64,000 bases of DNA, taken from NCBI GenBank assembly GCA_027574665.1, contig CM050672.1, forward strand, positions 9,656,001-9,720,000, read 5' to 3'. This document shows positions 13,259 to 23,550 of this stretch, piece by piece. Source of the stretch: Rhynochetos jubatus. Lineage: Eukaryota > Chordata > Aves > Eurypygiformes > Rhynochetidae. A program made the translations under genes and the position numbers. The notes beneath the pieces are model-generated. The model was not told the DNA's origin and searched no databases. It saw only the letters and a list, made by a program, of their open reading frames with translations. How positions within the stretch are numbered: the stretch's first letter is position 1; the number at the start of each line of letters is the position of its first letter.

Positions 13259-13992
13259 AGCCAAAATCCAGCCCACTTCCGGGAGAATCTCAAGAGCAGG
13301 GGGTGGAGCAAGCCAGGCCTGAAACCACGAGAAGCTCCAGCCCATATGCAGCCAAAATGCAGCCCACATCCGGGAGAATCTCAAGAGCAGGGGGTGGAGC
13401 AAGCCAGGCCTCAAACCACGAGAAGCTCCAGCCCAAAAGGCAGCCAAAATGCAGCCCACTTCCGGGAGAATCTCAAGAGCAGGGGGTGGAGCAAGCCAGG
13501 CCTCAAACCACGAGAATCTCCAGCCCAAAAGGCAGCCAAAATGCAGCCCACATCCGGGAGAATCTCAAGAGCAGGGGGTGGAGCAAGCCAGGCCTCAAAC
13601 CACGAGAAGCTCCAGCCCAAAAGGCAGCCAAAATCCAGCCCACTTCCGGGAGAATCTCAAGAGCAGGGGGTGGAGCAAGCCAGGCCTGAAACCACGAGAA
13701 GCTCCAGCCCATATGCAGCCAAAATGCAGCCCACATCCGGGAGAATCTCAAGAGCAGGGGGTGGAGCAAGCCAGGCCTCAAACCACGAGAAGCTCCAGCC
13801 CAAAAGGCAGCCAAAATGCAGCCCACTTCCGGGAGAATCTCAAGAGCAGGGGGTGGAGCAAGCCAGGCCTCAAACCACGAGAATCTCCAGCCCAAAAGGC
13901 AGCCAAAATGCAGCCCACATCCGGGAGAATCTCAAGAGCAGGGGGTGGAGCAAGCCAGGCCTCAAACCACGAGAAGCTCCAGCCCAAAAGGC
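13259..13992. repeat. 4-monomer tandem duplication, 367 bp
   Basis: Two adjacent copies at 13259-13625 and 13626-13992. Each contains, in order, AATCCAGCCCACTTCC, the rare GGCCTGAAACCACG, a CATATGCAG monomer, CAGCCCACTTCCGGG, and GAGAATCTCCAGCCC. The length 367 is 4 x 92 - 1, the missing base being the CATATG unit. A related single copy of the GGCCTGAAACC-CATATG pair lies near 7433-7465. The tandem placement and near identity suggest a recent local duplication. Confidence 0.9.
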
Positions 13993-16899
13993 AGCCAAAA
14001 TGCAGCACACCTCCGGGACAATATCAAGAGCAAGGGGTGGAGCAAGCCAGGCCTCAAACCACGAGAAGCTCCAGCCCAAAAGGCAGCCAAAATGCAGCCC
14101 ACATGTGGGAGAATCTCAAGAGCAGGGGGTGGAGCAAGCCAGGCCTCAAACCACGAGAAGCTCCAGCCCATATGCAGCCAAAATGCAGCCCACATCCGGG
14201 AGAATCTCAAGAGCAGGGGGTGGAGCAAGCCAGGCCTCAAACCACGAGAAGCTCCAGCCCAAAAGGCAGCCAAAATGCAGCCCACATCCGGGAGAATCTC
14301 AAGAGCAGGGGGTGGAGCAAGCCAGGCCTCAAACCACGAGAAGCTCCAGCCCAAAAGGCAGCCAAAATCCAGCCCACATCCGGGAGAATCTCAAGAGCAG
14401 GGGGTGGAGCAAGCCAGGCCTCAAACCACGAGAAGCTCCAGCCCCAAAGGCAGCCAAAATGCAGCTCACATCCGGGAGAATCTCAAGAGCAGGGGGTGGA
14501 GCAAGCCAGGCCTCAAACCACGAGAAGCTCCAGCCCAAAAGGCAGCCAAAATGCAGCCCACATCCGGGAGAATATCCAGAGCAGGTGGTGGAGCAAGCCA
14601 GGCCTCAAACCAAGAGAAGCTCCAGCCCAAAAGGCAGTCAAAATGCAGCCCACATCTGGGAGAATATCAAGAGCAGGGGATAGAGCAAGGCAGGCCTCAA
14701 ACCACGAGAAGCTCCAGCCCAAAAGGCAGCCAAAATGCAGCCCACATCCGGGAGAATATCAAGAGCAGGGGGTAGAGCAAGCCAGGCCTCAAACCACGAG
14801 AAGCTCCAGCCCAAAAGGCAGCCAAAATGCAGCCCACATCTGGGAGAATCTCAAGAGCAGGGGGTAGAGCAAACCAGGCCTCAAACCACGAGAAGCTCCA
14901 GCCCAAAAGGCAGCCAAAATCCAGCCCACTTCCGGGAGAATATCAAGAGCAGGGGGTGGAGCAAGCCAGGCCTCAAACCACGAGAAGCTCCAGCCCAAAA
15001 GGCAGCCAAAATGCAGACCACATCCGGGAGAATCTCAAGAGCAGGGGGTGGAGCAAGCCAGGCCTCAAACCACGAGAAGCTCCAGCCCATATGCAGCCAA
15101 AATGCAGCCCACATCCGGGAGAATCTCAAGAGCAGGGGGTGGAGCAAGCCAGGCCTCAAATCACGAGAAGCTCCAGCCCAAAAGGCAGCCAAAATGCAGC
15201 CCACATACGGGAGAATCTCAAGAGCAGGGGGTGGAGCAAGCCAGGCCTCAAACCACGAGAAGCTCCAGCCCAAAAGGCAGTCAAAATGCAGCCCACCTCC
15301 GGGAGAATATCAAGAGCAGGGGGTAGAGCAAGGCAGGCCTCAAACCACGAGAAGCTCCAGCCCAAAATGCAGCCAAAATGCAGCCCACATCCGGGAGAAT
15401 ATCAAGAGCAGGGGGTAGAGCAAGCCAGGCCTCAAACCACGAGAAGCTCCAGCCCAAAAGGCAGCCAAAATGCAGCCCACATGCGGGAGAATATCAAGAG
15501 CAGGGGGTAGAGCAAGCCAGGCCTCAAACCACGAGAAGCTCCAGCCCAAAAGGCAGCCAAAATCCAGACCACTTCCGGGAGAATCTCAAGAGCAGGGGGT
15601 GGAGCAAGTCAGGCCTCAAACCACGAGAAGCTCCAGCCCAAAAGGCAGCCAAAATGCAGACCACATCCAGGAGAATCTCAAGAGCAGGGGGTGGAGCAAG
15701 CCAGGCCTCAAACCACGAGAAGCTCCAGCCCATATGCAGCCAAAATGCAGCCCACATCCGGGAGAATCTCAAGAGCAGGGGGTGGAGCAAGCCAGGCCTC
15801 AAATCACGAGAAGCTCCAGGTCAAAAGGCAGCCAAAATGCAGCCCACATACGGGAGAATCTCAAGAGCAGGGGGTGGAGCAAGCCAGGCCCCAAACCACA
15901 AGAAGCTCCAGCCCAAAAGGCAGCCAAAATGCAGCCCACATCCGGGAGAATCTCAAGAGCAGGGGGTGGAGCAAGCCAGGCCTCAAATCACGAGAAGCTC
16001 CAGCCCAAAAGGCAGCCAAAATGCAGCCCACATGCGGGAGAATCTCAAGAGCAGGGGGTAGAGCAAGAAAGGCCTCAAACCACGAGAAGCTCCAGCCCAA
16101 AATGCAGCCAAAATGCAGCCCACATCCGGGAGAATCTCAAGAGCAGGGGGTAGAGCAAGCCAGGCCTCAAACCACGAGAAGCTCCAGCCCAAAAGGCAGC
16201 CAAAATGCAGACCACATGCGGGAGAATATCAAGAGGAGGGGGTAGAGCAAGGCAGGCCTCAAACCACGAGAAGCTCCAGCCCAAAATGCAGCCAAAATGC
16301 AGCCCACTTCCGGGAGAATCTCAAGAGCAGGGGGTGGAGCAAGCCAGGCCTCAAACCACGAGAAGCTCCAGCCCAAGAATCAGCCAAAATGCAGCCCACA
16401 TCCGGGAGAATATCAAGAGCAGGGGGTGGAGCAAGCCAGGCCTCAAACCACGAGAAGCTCCAGCCCAAAAGGCAGCCAAAATGCAGCCCACATCCGGGAG
16501 AATCTCAACAGCAGGGGGTGGAGCAAGCCAGGCCTCAAACCACGAGAAGCTCCAGCCCAAAAGGCAGCCAAAATGCAGCCCACATCCAGGAGAATCTCAA
16601 GAGCAGGGGGTGGAGAGAGGCAGGCCTCAAACCACGAGAAGCTCCAGCCCAAAAGGCAGCCAAAATGCAGCCCACATGCGGGAGAATCTCAAGAGCAGGG
16701 GGTGGAGCGAGCCAGGCCTCAAACCACGAGAAGCTCCAGCCCAAAAGGCAGCCAAAATGCAGCCCACATCCAGGAGAATATCAAGAGCAGGGGGTGGAGC
16801 AAGCCAGGCCTCAAACCACGAGAAGCTCCAGCCCAAAAGGCAGCCAAAATGCAGCCCACATCCGGGAGAATATCTAGAGCAGGGGGTGCACCAAGGCAT

Positions 16900-17530
16900 G
16901 CTTCAAACCACGAGAAGCTCCAGCCCAAAAGGCAGCCAAAATCCAGCCCACATCTGGGAGAATCGCAAGAGCAGGAGGTGGATCAAGCCAGGCCTCAAAC
17001 CACGAGAAGTTCCAGCCCAAAAAGGCAGCCAAAATGCAGCCCACCTCCGGGAGAATCTCAAGAGCAGGGGCTGGAGCAAGCCAGGCCTCAAACCTCGAGA
17101 AGCTCCAGCCCAAAAGAGAGCCAAAATGCAGCCCACATGCAGGACAATATCAAGAGCAGGGGGTGGAGCAACCCAGGCCTCAAACCACGAGAAGTTCCAC
17201 CCCAAAAAGGCAGCCAAAATGCAGCCCACATCTGTGAGTATCTCAAGAGCAGGGGCTGGAGCAAGCCAGGCCTCAAACCTCGAGAAGCTCCAGCCCAAAA
17301 GGCAGCCAAAATGCAGCCCACATCCGGGAGAATCTCAAGAGCAGGGGCTGGAGCAAGCCAGGCCTCAAACCACGAGAAGCTCCAGCCCAAAATGCAGCCA
17401 AAATTCAGGCCATATCTGGGAGAATCTCAAGAGCAGGGGGTGGAGCAAGCCAGGCCTCAAACCACGAGAAGCTCCAGCCCAAAATGCAGCCAAAATTCAG
17501 GCCATATCTGGGAGAATATGAAGAGCAGGG
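16900..17530. repeat. Distant copy of the TTCCAGCCC / TCTGTGAG block
   Basis: Ordered alleles seen earlier at about 2560-3080, 4400-4920 and 8530-8900 are found again here: TTCCAGCCCAAAAAGG, CATGCAGGACAAT, TTCCACCCCAAAAAGG, TCTGTGAGTATC, GGCCATATCTGGGAG. This copy has its own changes, such as CAGGGGCTGGAGC in three monomers and AAAGAGAGCC near 17113. It is therefore an older or separately edited descendant about 12 kb from its nearest intact relative. Confidence 0.75.
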
Positions 17531-19319
17531 GGTGGAGGAAGCCAGGCCTCAAACCACGAGAAGCTCCAGCCCAACAGGCAGGCAAAATGCAGCCCACATC
17601 CGGGAGAATATCAAGAGCAGGGGGTGGAGCAAGCCAGGCCTCAAACCACGAGAAGCTCCAGCCCAAAAGGCAGCCAAAATGCAGCCCACATCCAGGACAA
17701 TATCAAGAGTAGGGGGTGGAGCAAGCCAGGCCTCAAACCACGAGAAGCTCCAGCCCAAAAGGCACCAAATTTGCAGCCCTCATCCGGGAGAATCTCAAGA
17801 GCAGGGGGTGGAGCAAGCCAGGCCTCAAACCACGAGAAGCTCCAGCCCAAAAGGCAGCCAAAATGCAGCCCACATCCGGGAGAATCTCAAGAGCAGGGGG
17901 TGGAGCAAGCCAGGCCTCAAACCACGAGAAGCTCCAGCCCAAAAGGCAGCCAAATTGCAGCCCACATCCAATAGAATCTCAAGAGCAGGGAGTGGAGCGA
18001 GGCAGGCCTCAAACCACGAGAAGCTCCAGCCCAAAAGGCAGCCAAAATGCAGCCCACATCCGGGAGAATCTCAAGAGCAGGGGGTGGAGCAAGCCAGGCC
18101 TCAAACCACGAGAAGCTCCAGCCCAAAAGGCAGCCAAAATGCAGCCCACATCCGGGAGAATATCAAGAGCAGGGGGTGGAGCAAGCCAGGCCTCAAACCA
18201 CGAGAAGCTCCAGCCCAAAAGGCAGCCAAAATTCAGCCCACATGCGGGAGAATATCAAGAGCAGGGGGTAGAGCAAGCCAGGCCTCAAACCACGAGATTC
18301 TCCAGCCCAAAAAGCAGCCAAAATGCAGCCCACTTCCGGAAGAATATCAAGAGCAGGGGGTAGAGCAAGCCAGGCCTCAAACCACGAGAAGCTCCAGCCC
18401 AAAAGGCAGCCAAAATCCAGCCCACTTCCGGGAGAATCTCAAGAGCAGGGGGTGGAGCAAGCCAGGCCTCAAACCACGAGAAGCTCCAGCCCAAAAGGCA
18501 GCCAAAATCCAGGACACATCCGGGAGAATCTCAAGAGCAGGGGGTGGAGCAAGCCAGGCCTCAAACCACGAGAAGCTCCAGCCCAAAAGGCAGTCAAAAT
18601 GCAGCCCACATCCGGGAGAATATCTAGAGCAGGGGGTGCACCAAGGCATGCCTCAAACCACGAGAAGCTCCAGCCCAAAAGGCAGCCAAAATCCAGCCCA
18701 CATGTGGGAGAATCGCAAGAGCAGGGGGTGGAGCAAGCCAGGCCTCAAACCACGAGAAGTTCCAGCCCAAAAGGCAGCCAAAATGCAGCCCACTTCCGGG
18801 AGAATATCAAGGGCAGGGGTTGGAGCAAACCAGGCCTCAAACCACGAGAAGCTCCAGCCCAAAAGGCAGCCAAAATGCAGCCCACATCCGGGAGAATCTC
18901 AAGAGCAGGGGGTGGAGCAAGCCAGGCCTCAAACCACGAGAAGCTCCAGCCCATATGCAGCCAAAATGCAGCCCACATCCGGGAGAATCTCAAGAGCAGG
19001 GGGTGGAGCAAGCCAGGCCTCAAACCACGAGAAGCTCCAGCCCAAAATGCAGCCAAAATGCAGACCACATCCGGGAGAATCTCAAGAGCAGGGGGTGGAG
19101 CAAGCCAGGCCTCAAACCTCGAGAAGCTCCAGCCCAAAAGGCAGCCAATTTGCAGCCCACATCCGGGAGAATATCAAGAGCAGGGGGTAGAGCAAGGCAG
19201 GCCTCAAACCACGAGAAGCTCCAGCCAAAATTCAGCCAAAATCCAGCCCACTTCCAGGAGAATCTCAAGAGCAGGGGGTGGAGCAAGCCAGGCCTCAAAC
19301 CACGAGAAGCTCCAGCCCA

Positions 19320-20607
19320 AAAGGCAGCCAAAATCCAGGACACATCCGGGAGAATCTCAAGAGCAGGGGGTGGAGCAAGCCAGGCCTCAAACCACGAGAA
19401 GCTCCAGCCCAAAAGGCAGCCAAAATCCAGCCCACATCCGGGAGAATATCTAGAGCAGGGGGTGCACCAAGGCATGCCTCAAACCACGAGAAGCTCCAGC
19501 CCAAAAGGCAGCCAAAATCCAGCCCACATCCGGGAGAATCTCAAGAGCAGGGGGTGGAGCAAGCCAGGCCTCAATCCACGAGAAGCTCCAGCCCAAAAGG
19601 CAGCCAAAATGCAGCCCACATCCAGGAGAATCTCAAGAGCAGGGGGTGGAGCAAGCCAGGCCTCAAACCACGAGAAGCTCCAGCCCAAAAGGCAGCCAAA
19701 ATCCAGCCCACATCCAGGAGAATCTCAAGAGCAGGGGGTGGAGCAAGCCAGGCCTCAAACCACGAGAAGCTCCAGCCCAAAAGGCAGCCAAAATGCAGCC
19801 CACATCCGGGAGAATCTCAAGAGCAGGGGGTGGAGCAAGCCAGGCCCCAAACCACAAGAAGCTCCAGCACAAAAGGCAGCCAAAATGCAGCCCACATCCG
19901 GGAGAATCTCAAGAGCAGGAGGTGGAGCAAGCCAGGCCTCAAACCACGAGAAGCTCCAGCCCAAAAGGCAGCCAAAATGCAGGACACATCCGGGAGAATC
20001 TCAAGAGCAGGGGATGGAGCAAGCCAGGCCTCAAACCACGAGAAGCTCCAGCCCAAAAGGCAGCCAAAATCCAGCCCACATCCGGGAGAATATCTAGAGC
20101 AGGGGGTGCACCAAGGCATGCCTCAAACCACGAGAAGCTCCAGCCCAAAAGGCAGCCAAAATCCAGCCCACATCCGGGAGAATCTCAAGAGCAGGGGGTG
20201 GAGCAAGCCAGGCCTCAATCCACGAGAAGCTCCAGCCCAAAAGGCAGCCAAAATGCAGCCCACATCCAGGAGAATCTCAAGAGCAGGGGGTGGAGCAAGC
20301 CAGGCCTCAAACCACGAGAAGCTCCAGCCCAAAAGGCAGCCAAAATCCAGCCCACATCCAGGAGAATCTCAAGAGCAGGGGGTGGAGCAAGCCAGGCCTC
20401 AAACCACGAGAAGCTCCAGCCCAAAAGGCAGCCAAAATGCAGCCCACATCCGGGAGAATCTCAAGAGCAGGGGGTGGAGCAAGCCAGGCCCCAAACCACA
20501 AGAAGCTCCAGCACAAAAGGCAGCCAAAATGCAGCCCACATCCGGGAGAATCTCAAGAGCAGGAGGTGGAGCAAGCCAGGCCTCAAACCACGAGAAGCTC
20601 CAGCCCA
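19320..20607. repeat. 7-monomer HOR, 644 bp (two tandem copies)
   Basis: Copy 1 at about 19320-19963 and copy 2 at about 19964-20607, offset exactly 644 bp (7 x 92). Shared ordered alleles: CCAGGACACATCC (TGCAGGACAC in copy 2), ATCTAGAGC with GCACCAAGGCATGCC, CTCAATCCACGAG, CATCCAGGAG in two monomers, GCCCCAAACCACAAG, CTCCAGCACAAAAGG and GAGCAGGAGGTGG. The ATCTAGAGC monomer also occurs near 18630, suggesting an incomplete third relative to the left. Confidence 0.92.
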
Positions 20608-21501
20608 AAAGGCAGCCAAAATGCAGCCCACCTCCGGGAGAATCTCAAGAGCAGGGGATGGAGCAAGCCAGGCCTCAAACCACGAGAAGCTCCAGCCCAA
20701 AATGCAGCCAAAATGCAGCCCACATCCGGGAGAATATCAAGAGCAGGGGGTGGAGCAAGCCAGGCCTCAAACCTCGAGAAGCTCCAGCCCAAAAGGCAGC
20801 CAAAATGCAGCCCACATCCGGGAGAATATCAAGAGCAGGGGGTAGAGCAAGCCAGGCCTCAAACCTCGAGAAGCTCCAGCCCAAAAGGCAGCCAAAATCC
20901 AGCCCACTTCCGGGAGAATCTCAAGAGCAGGGGGTGGAGCAAGCCAGGCCTCAAACCACGAGAAGCTCCAGCCCAAAAGGCAGCCAAAATGCAGCCCACA
21001 TCCGGGAGAATATCAAGAGCAGGGGGTGGAGCAAGCCAGGCCTCAAACCACGAGAAGCTCCAGCCCAAAAGGCAGCCAAAATTCAGCTCACATCCGGGAG
21101 AATCTCAAGAGCAGGGGGTGGAGCGAGCCAGGCCTCAAACCACGAGAAGCTCCAGCCCAAAAGGCAGCCAAAATGCAGCCCACATCCGGGAGAATCTCAA
21201 GAGCAGGGGGTGGAGCAAGCCAGGACTCAAACCACGAGAAGCTCCAGCCCAAAAGGCACCATAATCCAGCCCACATCCGGGAGAATATCAACAGCAGGGT
21301 TTGGAGCAAGCCAGGGCTCAAACCACGAGAAGCTCCAGCCCAAAAGAAAGCCAAAATGCAGCCCACCTCCGGGAGAATCTCAAGAGCAGGGGGTGGAGCA
21401 AGCCAGGCCTCAAACCACGAGAAGCTCCAGCCGAAATCGCAGCCAAAATCCAGACCATATGCGGGAGAATCTCAAGAGCAGGGGGTGGAGCAAGCCAGGC
21501 C

Positions 21502-23550
21502 TCAAACCACGAGAAGCTCCAGCCCAAAAGGCAGCCAAAATCCAGCCCACATCCGGGAGAATCTCAAGAGCAGGGGGTGGAGCAAGCCAGGCCTCAAACC
21601 ACGAGAAGCTCCAGCCCAAAAGACAGCCACAATGCAGCCCACATCCGGGAGAATCTCAAGAGCAGGGGGTGGAGCAAGCCAGGGCTCAAACCACGAGAAG
21701 CTCCAGCCCAAATGGCAGCCAAAATCCAGACCACATGCGGGAGAATCTCAAGAGCAGGGGGTGGAGCAAGGCAGGCCTCAAACCACGAGAAGCTCCAGCC
21801 CAAAATGCAGCGAAAATGCAGCCCACATCCGGGAGAAACTCAAGAGGAGGGGTTGGAGAAAGTCAGGGCTCAAACTACGAGAAGCTCCAGCCCAAAAGAA
21901 AGCCAAAATCCAGCCCACATCCAGGAGAATCTCAAGAGCAGGAGGTGGAGCAAGCCAGGCCTCAAACCTCGAGAAGCTCCAGCCCAAAATGCAGGCAAAC
22001 TCCAGACCACCTCCGGGAGAATCTCAAGAGCAGGGGGTGGAGCAAGCCAGGCCTCAAACCACGAGAAGCTCCAGCCCAAAATTCATCCATAATCCAGCCC
22101 ACATCCGGAAGAATCTCAACAGCAGGGGGTGGAGCAAGCCAGGCCTCAAACCACGAGAAGCTCCAGCCCAAAAGGCAGCCAAAATGCAGCCCACCTCCGG
22201 GAGAATATCAAGAGCAGGGGGTTCGAGCAAGCCAGGCCTCAAACCACGAGAAGCTCCACCCCAAAAAGGCAGCCAAAATCCAGCCCACATCCGGGAGAAT
22301 ATCAAGAGCAGGGTGAGGAGGAAGGCAGGCCTCAAACCAGGAGAAGCTCCAGCCCAAAAGGCAGGCAAAATCCAGCCCACATCCAGGAGAATCTCAAAAG
22401 CAGGGGGTGGAGCAAGCAAGGCCTCAAACCTCGAGAAGCTCCAGCCCAAAAGGCAGCCAAACTCCAGCCCACCTCCGGGAGAATCTCAAGAGCAGGGGGT
22501 GGAGAAATCCAGGCCTCAAACCACAAGAATCTCCAGCCCAAAAGGCAGCCAAAATCCAGACCACATGCTGGAGAATCTCAAGAGCAGGGGGTGGAGGAAG
22601 CCAGGCCTCAAACCACGAGAAGCTCCAGCCCAAACGGCACCCAAACTCCAGCCCACATCCGGGAGAATCTCAAGAGCAGTGGGTGGAGCAAGCCAGGCCT
22701 CAAACCACAAGAAGCTCCAGCCCAAAAGGCAGCCAAAATCCAGCCCACATCCGGGAGAATCGCAAGAGCAGGGGGTGGAGCAAGCCAGGCCTCAAACCAC
22801 GAGAAGCTCCAGCCCAAAAGGCAGCCACAATGCAGCCCACATCCGGGAGAATCTCAAGAGCAGGGGGTGGAGCAAGCCAGGCCTCAAACCACGAGAAGCT
22901 CCAGCCCAAATGGCAGCCAAATTCCAGACCACATTCAGGAGAATCTCAAGAGCAGGGGGTGGAGCAAGCCAGGCCTCAAACCACGAGAAGCTCCAGCCCA
23001 AAAAGCAGCCAAAATCCAGCCCACATCCGGGAGAAACTCAAGAGGAGGGGTTGGAGCAAGTCAGGGCTCAAACTACGAGAAGCTCCAGCCCAAAAGAAAG
23101 CCAAAATCCAGCCCACATCCAGGAGAATCTCAAGAGCAGGGGGTGGAGCAAGCCAGGCCTCAAACCTCGAGAAGCTCCAGCCCAAAATGCAGGCAAACTC
23201 CAGACCACCTCCGGGAGAATCTCAACAGCAGGGGGTGGAGCAAGGCAGGCCTCAAACCACGACAAGCTCCAGCCCAAAATTCATCCATAATCCAGCCCAC
23301 ATGCGGGAGAATCTCAAGAGGAGGGGGTGGAGCAAGCCAGGCCTCAAACCATGAGAAGCTCCAGCCCAAAAGGCAGCCAAAATGCAGCCCACATCTGGGA
23401 GAATATCAAGAGCAGGGGGTTCGAGCAAGCCAGGCCTCAAACCACGAGAAGCTCCAGCCCAAAAGGCAGCCAAAATCCAGCCCACCTCCGGGAGAATATC
23501 AAGAGCAGGGTGAGGAGGAAGGCAGGCCTCAAACCATGAGAAGCTCCAGC
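21502..23550. repeat. 13-monomer HOR, 1198-bp spacing
   Basis: About 21502-22350 recurs at about 22700-23550, offset 1198 bp (13 x 92 + 2). Shared ordered markers: CAGCCACAATGCAGCC, CAAATGGCAGCC, GGGAGAAACTCAAGAGGAGG, GTCAGGGCTCAAACTACGAG, CCCAAAAGAAAGCC, ATGCAGGCAAACTCC and AATTCATCCATAATCC. A shorter third relative with CAAACTACGAG lies near 25.2-25.45 kb. The copies carry more differences from each other than the HORs at 49-62 kb, which suggests greater age. Confidence 0.8.
22219..22232 (+). repeat. 93-bp monomer with GGGGGTTCGAGC insertion
   Basis: The usual GGGGGTGGAGC is replaced by GGGGGTTCGAGC, one base longer. The same form recurs near 23418, in the second copy of the 13-mer HOR. 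It marks one of the few length-changing units in this zone and shifts the plus-strand reading phase by one. Confidence 0.85.

Larger units (their letters stand above)
5138..14480. repeat. Three staggered copies of a multi-kilobase HOR segment
   Basis: A segment with a run of GTAGAG monomers, then CAAACTCCAGCCCACTTCC, then CATATGCAG and CACACCTCCGGGACAAT units occurs three times, at about 5.14-7.1 kb, 9.3-10.7 kb and 12.1-14.4 kb. The AAACTCC marker lies near 6091, 9955 and 13079. CAGCACACCTCCGGGAC occurs near 6740, 10328 and 14001, plus 3797 and 7750. Spacing between copies 1 and 2 changes from 3863 bp to 3588 bp along the segment (a difference of three monomers, less one base), so whole units were gained or lost after duplication. 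Edges are approximate. Confidence 0.7.
3321..18957. repeat. Set of 91-bp monomers carrying CATATGCAG
   Basis: In these units CCCAAAAGGCAGCC (14 bases) is replaced by CCCATATGCAGCC (13 bases), giving a 91-bp monomer and creating an NdeI site. By reading I place CATATG of this class at 3321, 3504, 5345, 6448, 6907, 7458, 9484, 10495, 11506, 11689, 12332, 13343, 13710, 14169, 15088, 15731 and 18952. None was found after 18952; later CATATG sites lie in a different context, ACCATATGCGGG. The spacings 9484-10495, 10495-11506 and 12332-13343 are all 1011 bp (11 x 92 - 1), which points to an 11-mer step. Each unit shifts the reading phase by one base. Confidence 0.85.
1..21240. repeat. Subfamily zone 1 (GTAGAG / CATATG monomers)
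   Basis: Variant monomers here carry GGGGGTAGAGCAAG in place of GGGGGTGGAGCAAG (first near 978, last near 20841). The change is often coupled to AATATC instead of AATCTC upstream and to CATGCGGG instead of CATCCGGG. The zone also holds all 17 CATATGCAG monomers and the repeated GGCCATATCTGGGAG form. These alleles are absent or nearly absent further right, so this is a separate sequence neighbourhood of the same satellite. The right boundary is approximate. It is placed where ACCATAATCC and AAAGAAAGCC forms first appear, near 21256-21350. Confidence 0.65.

Noticed and set aside
22219..22235. GGTTCGAGC resembling a Pol III B box, hinting at a tRNA-derived element
   Set aside because: It is a private variant in two monomers (also near 23418). 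The two C expected at the end of the box are AA, and no A box or tRNA fold is present in the unit.
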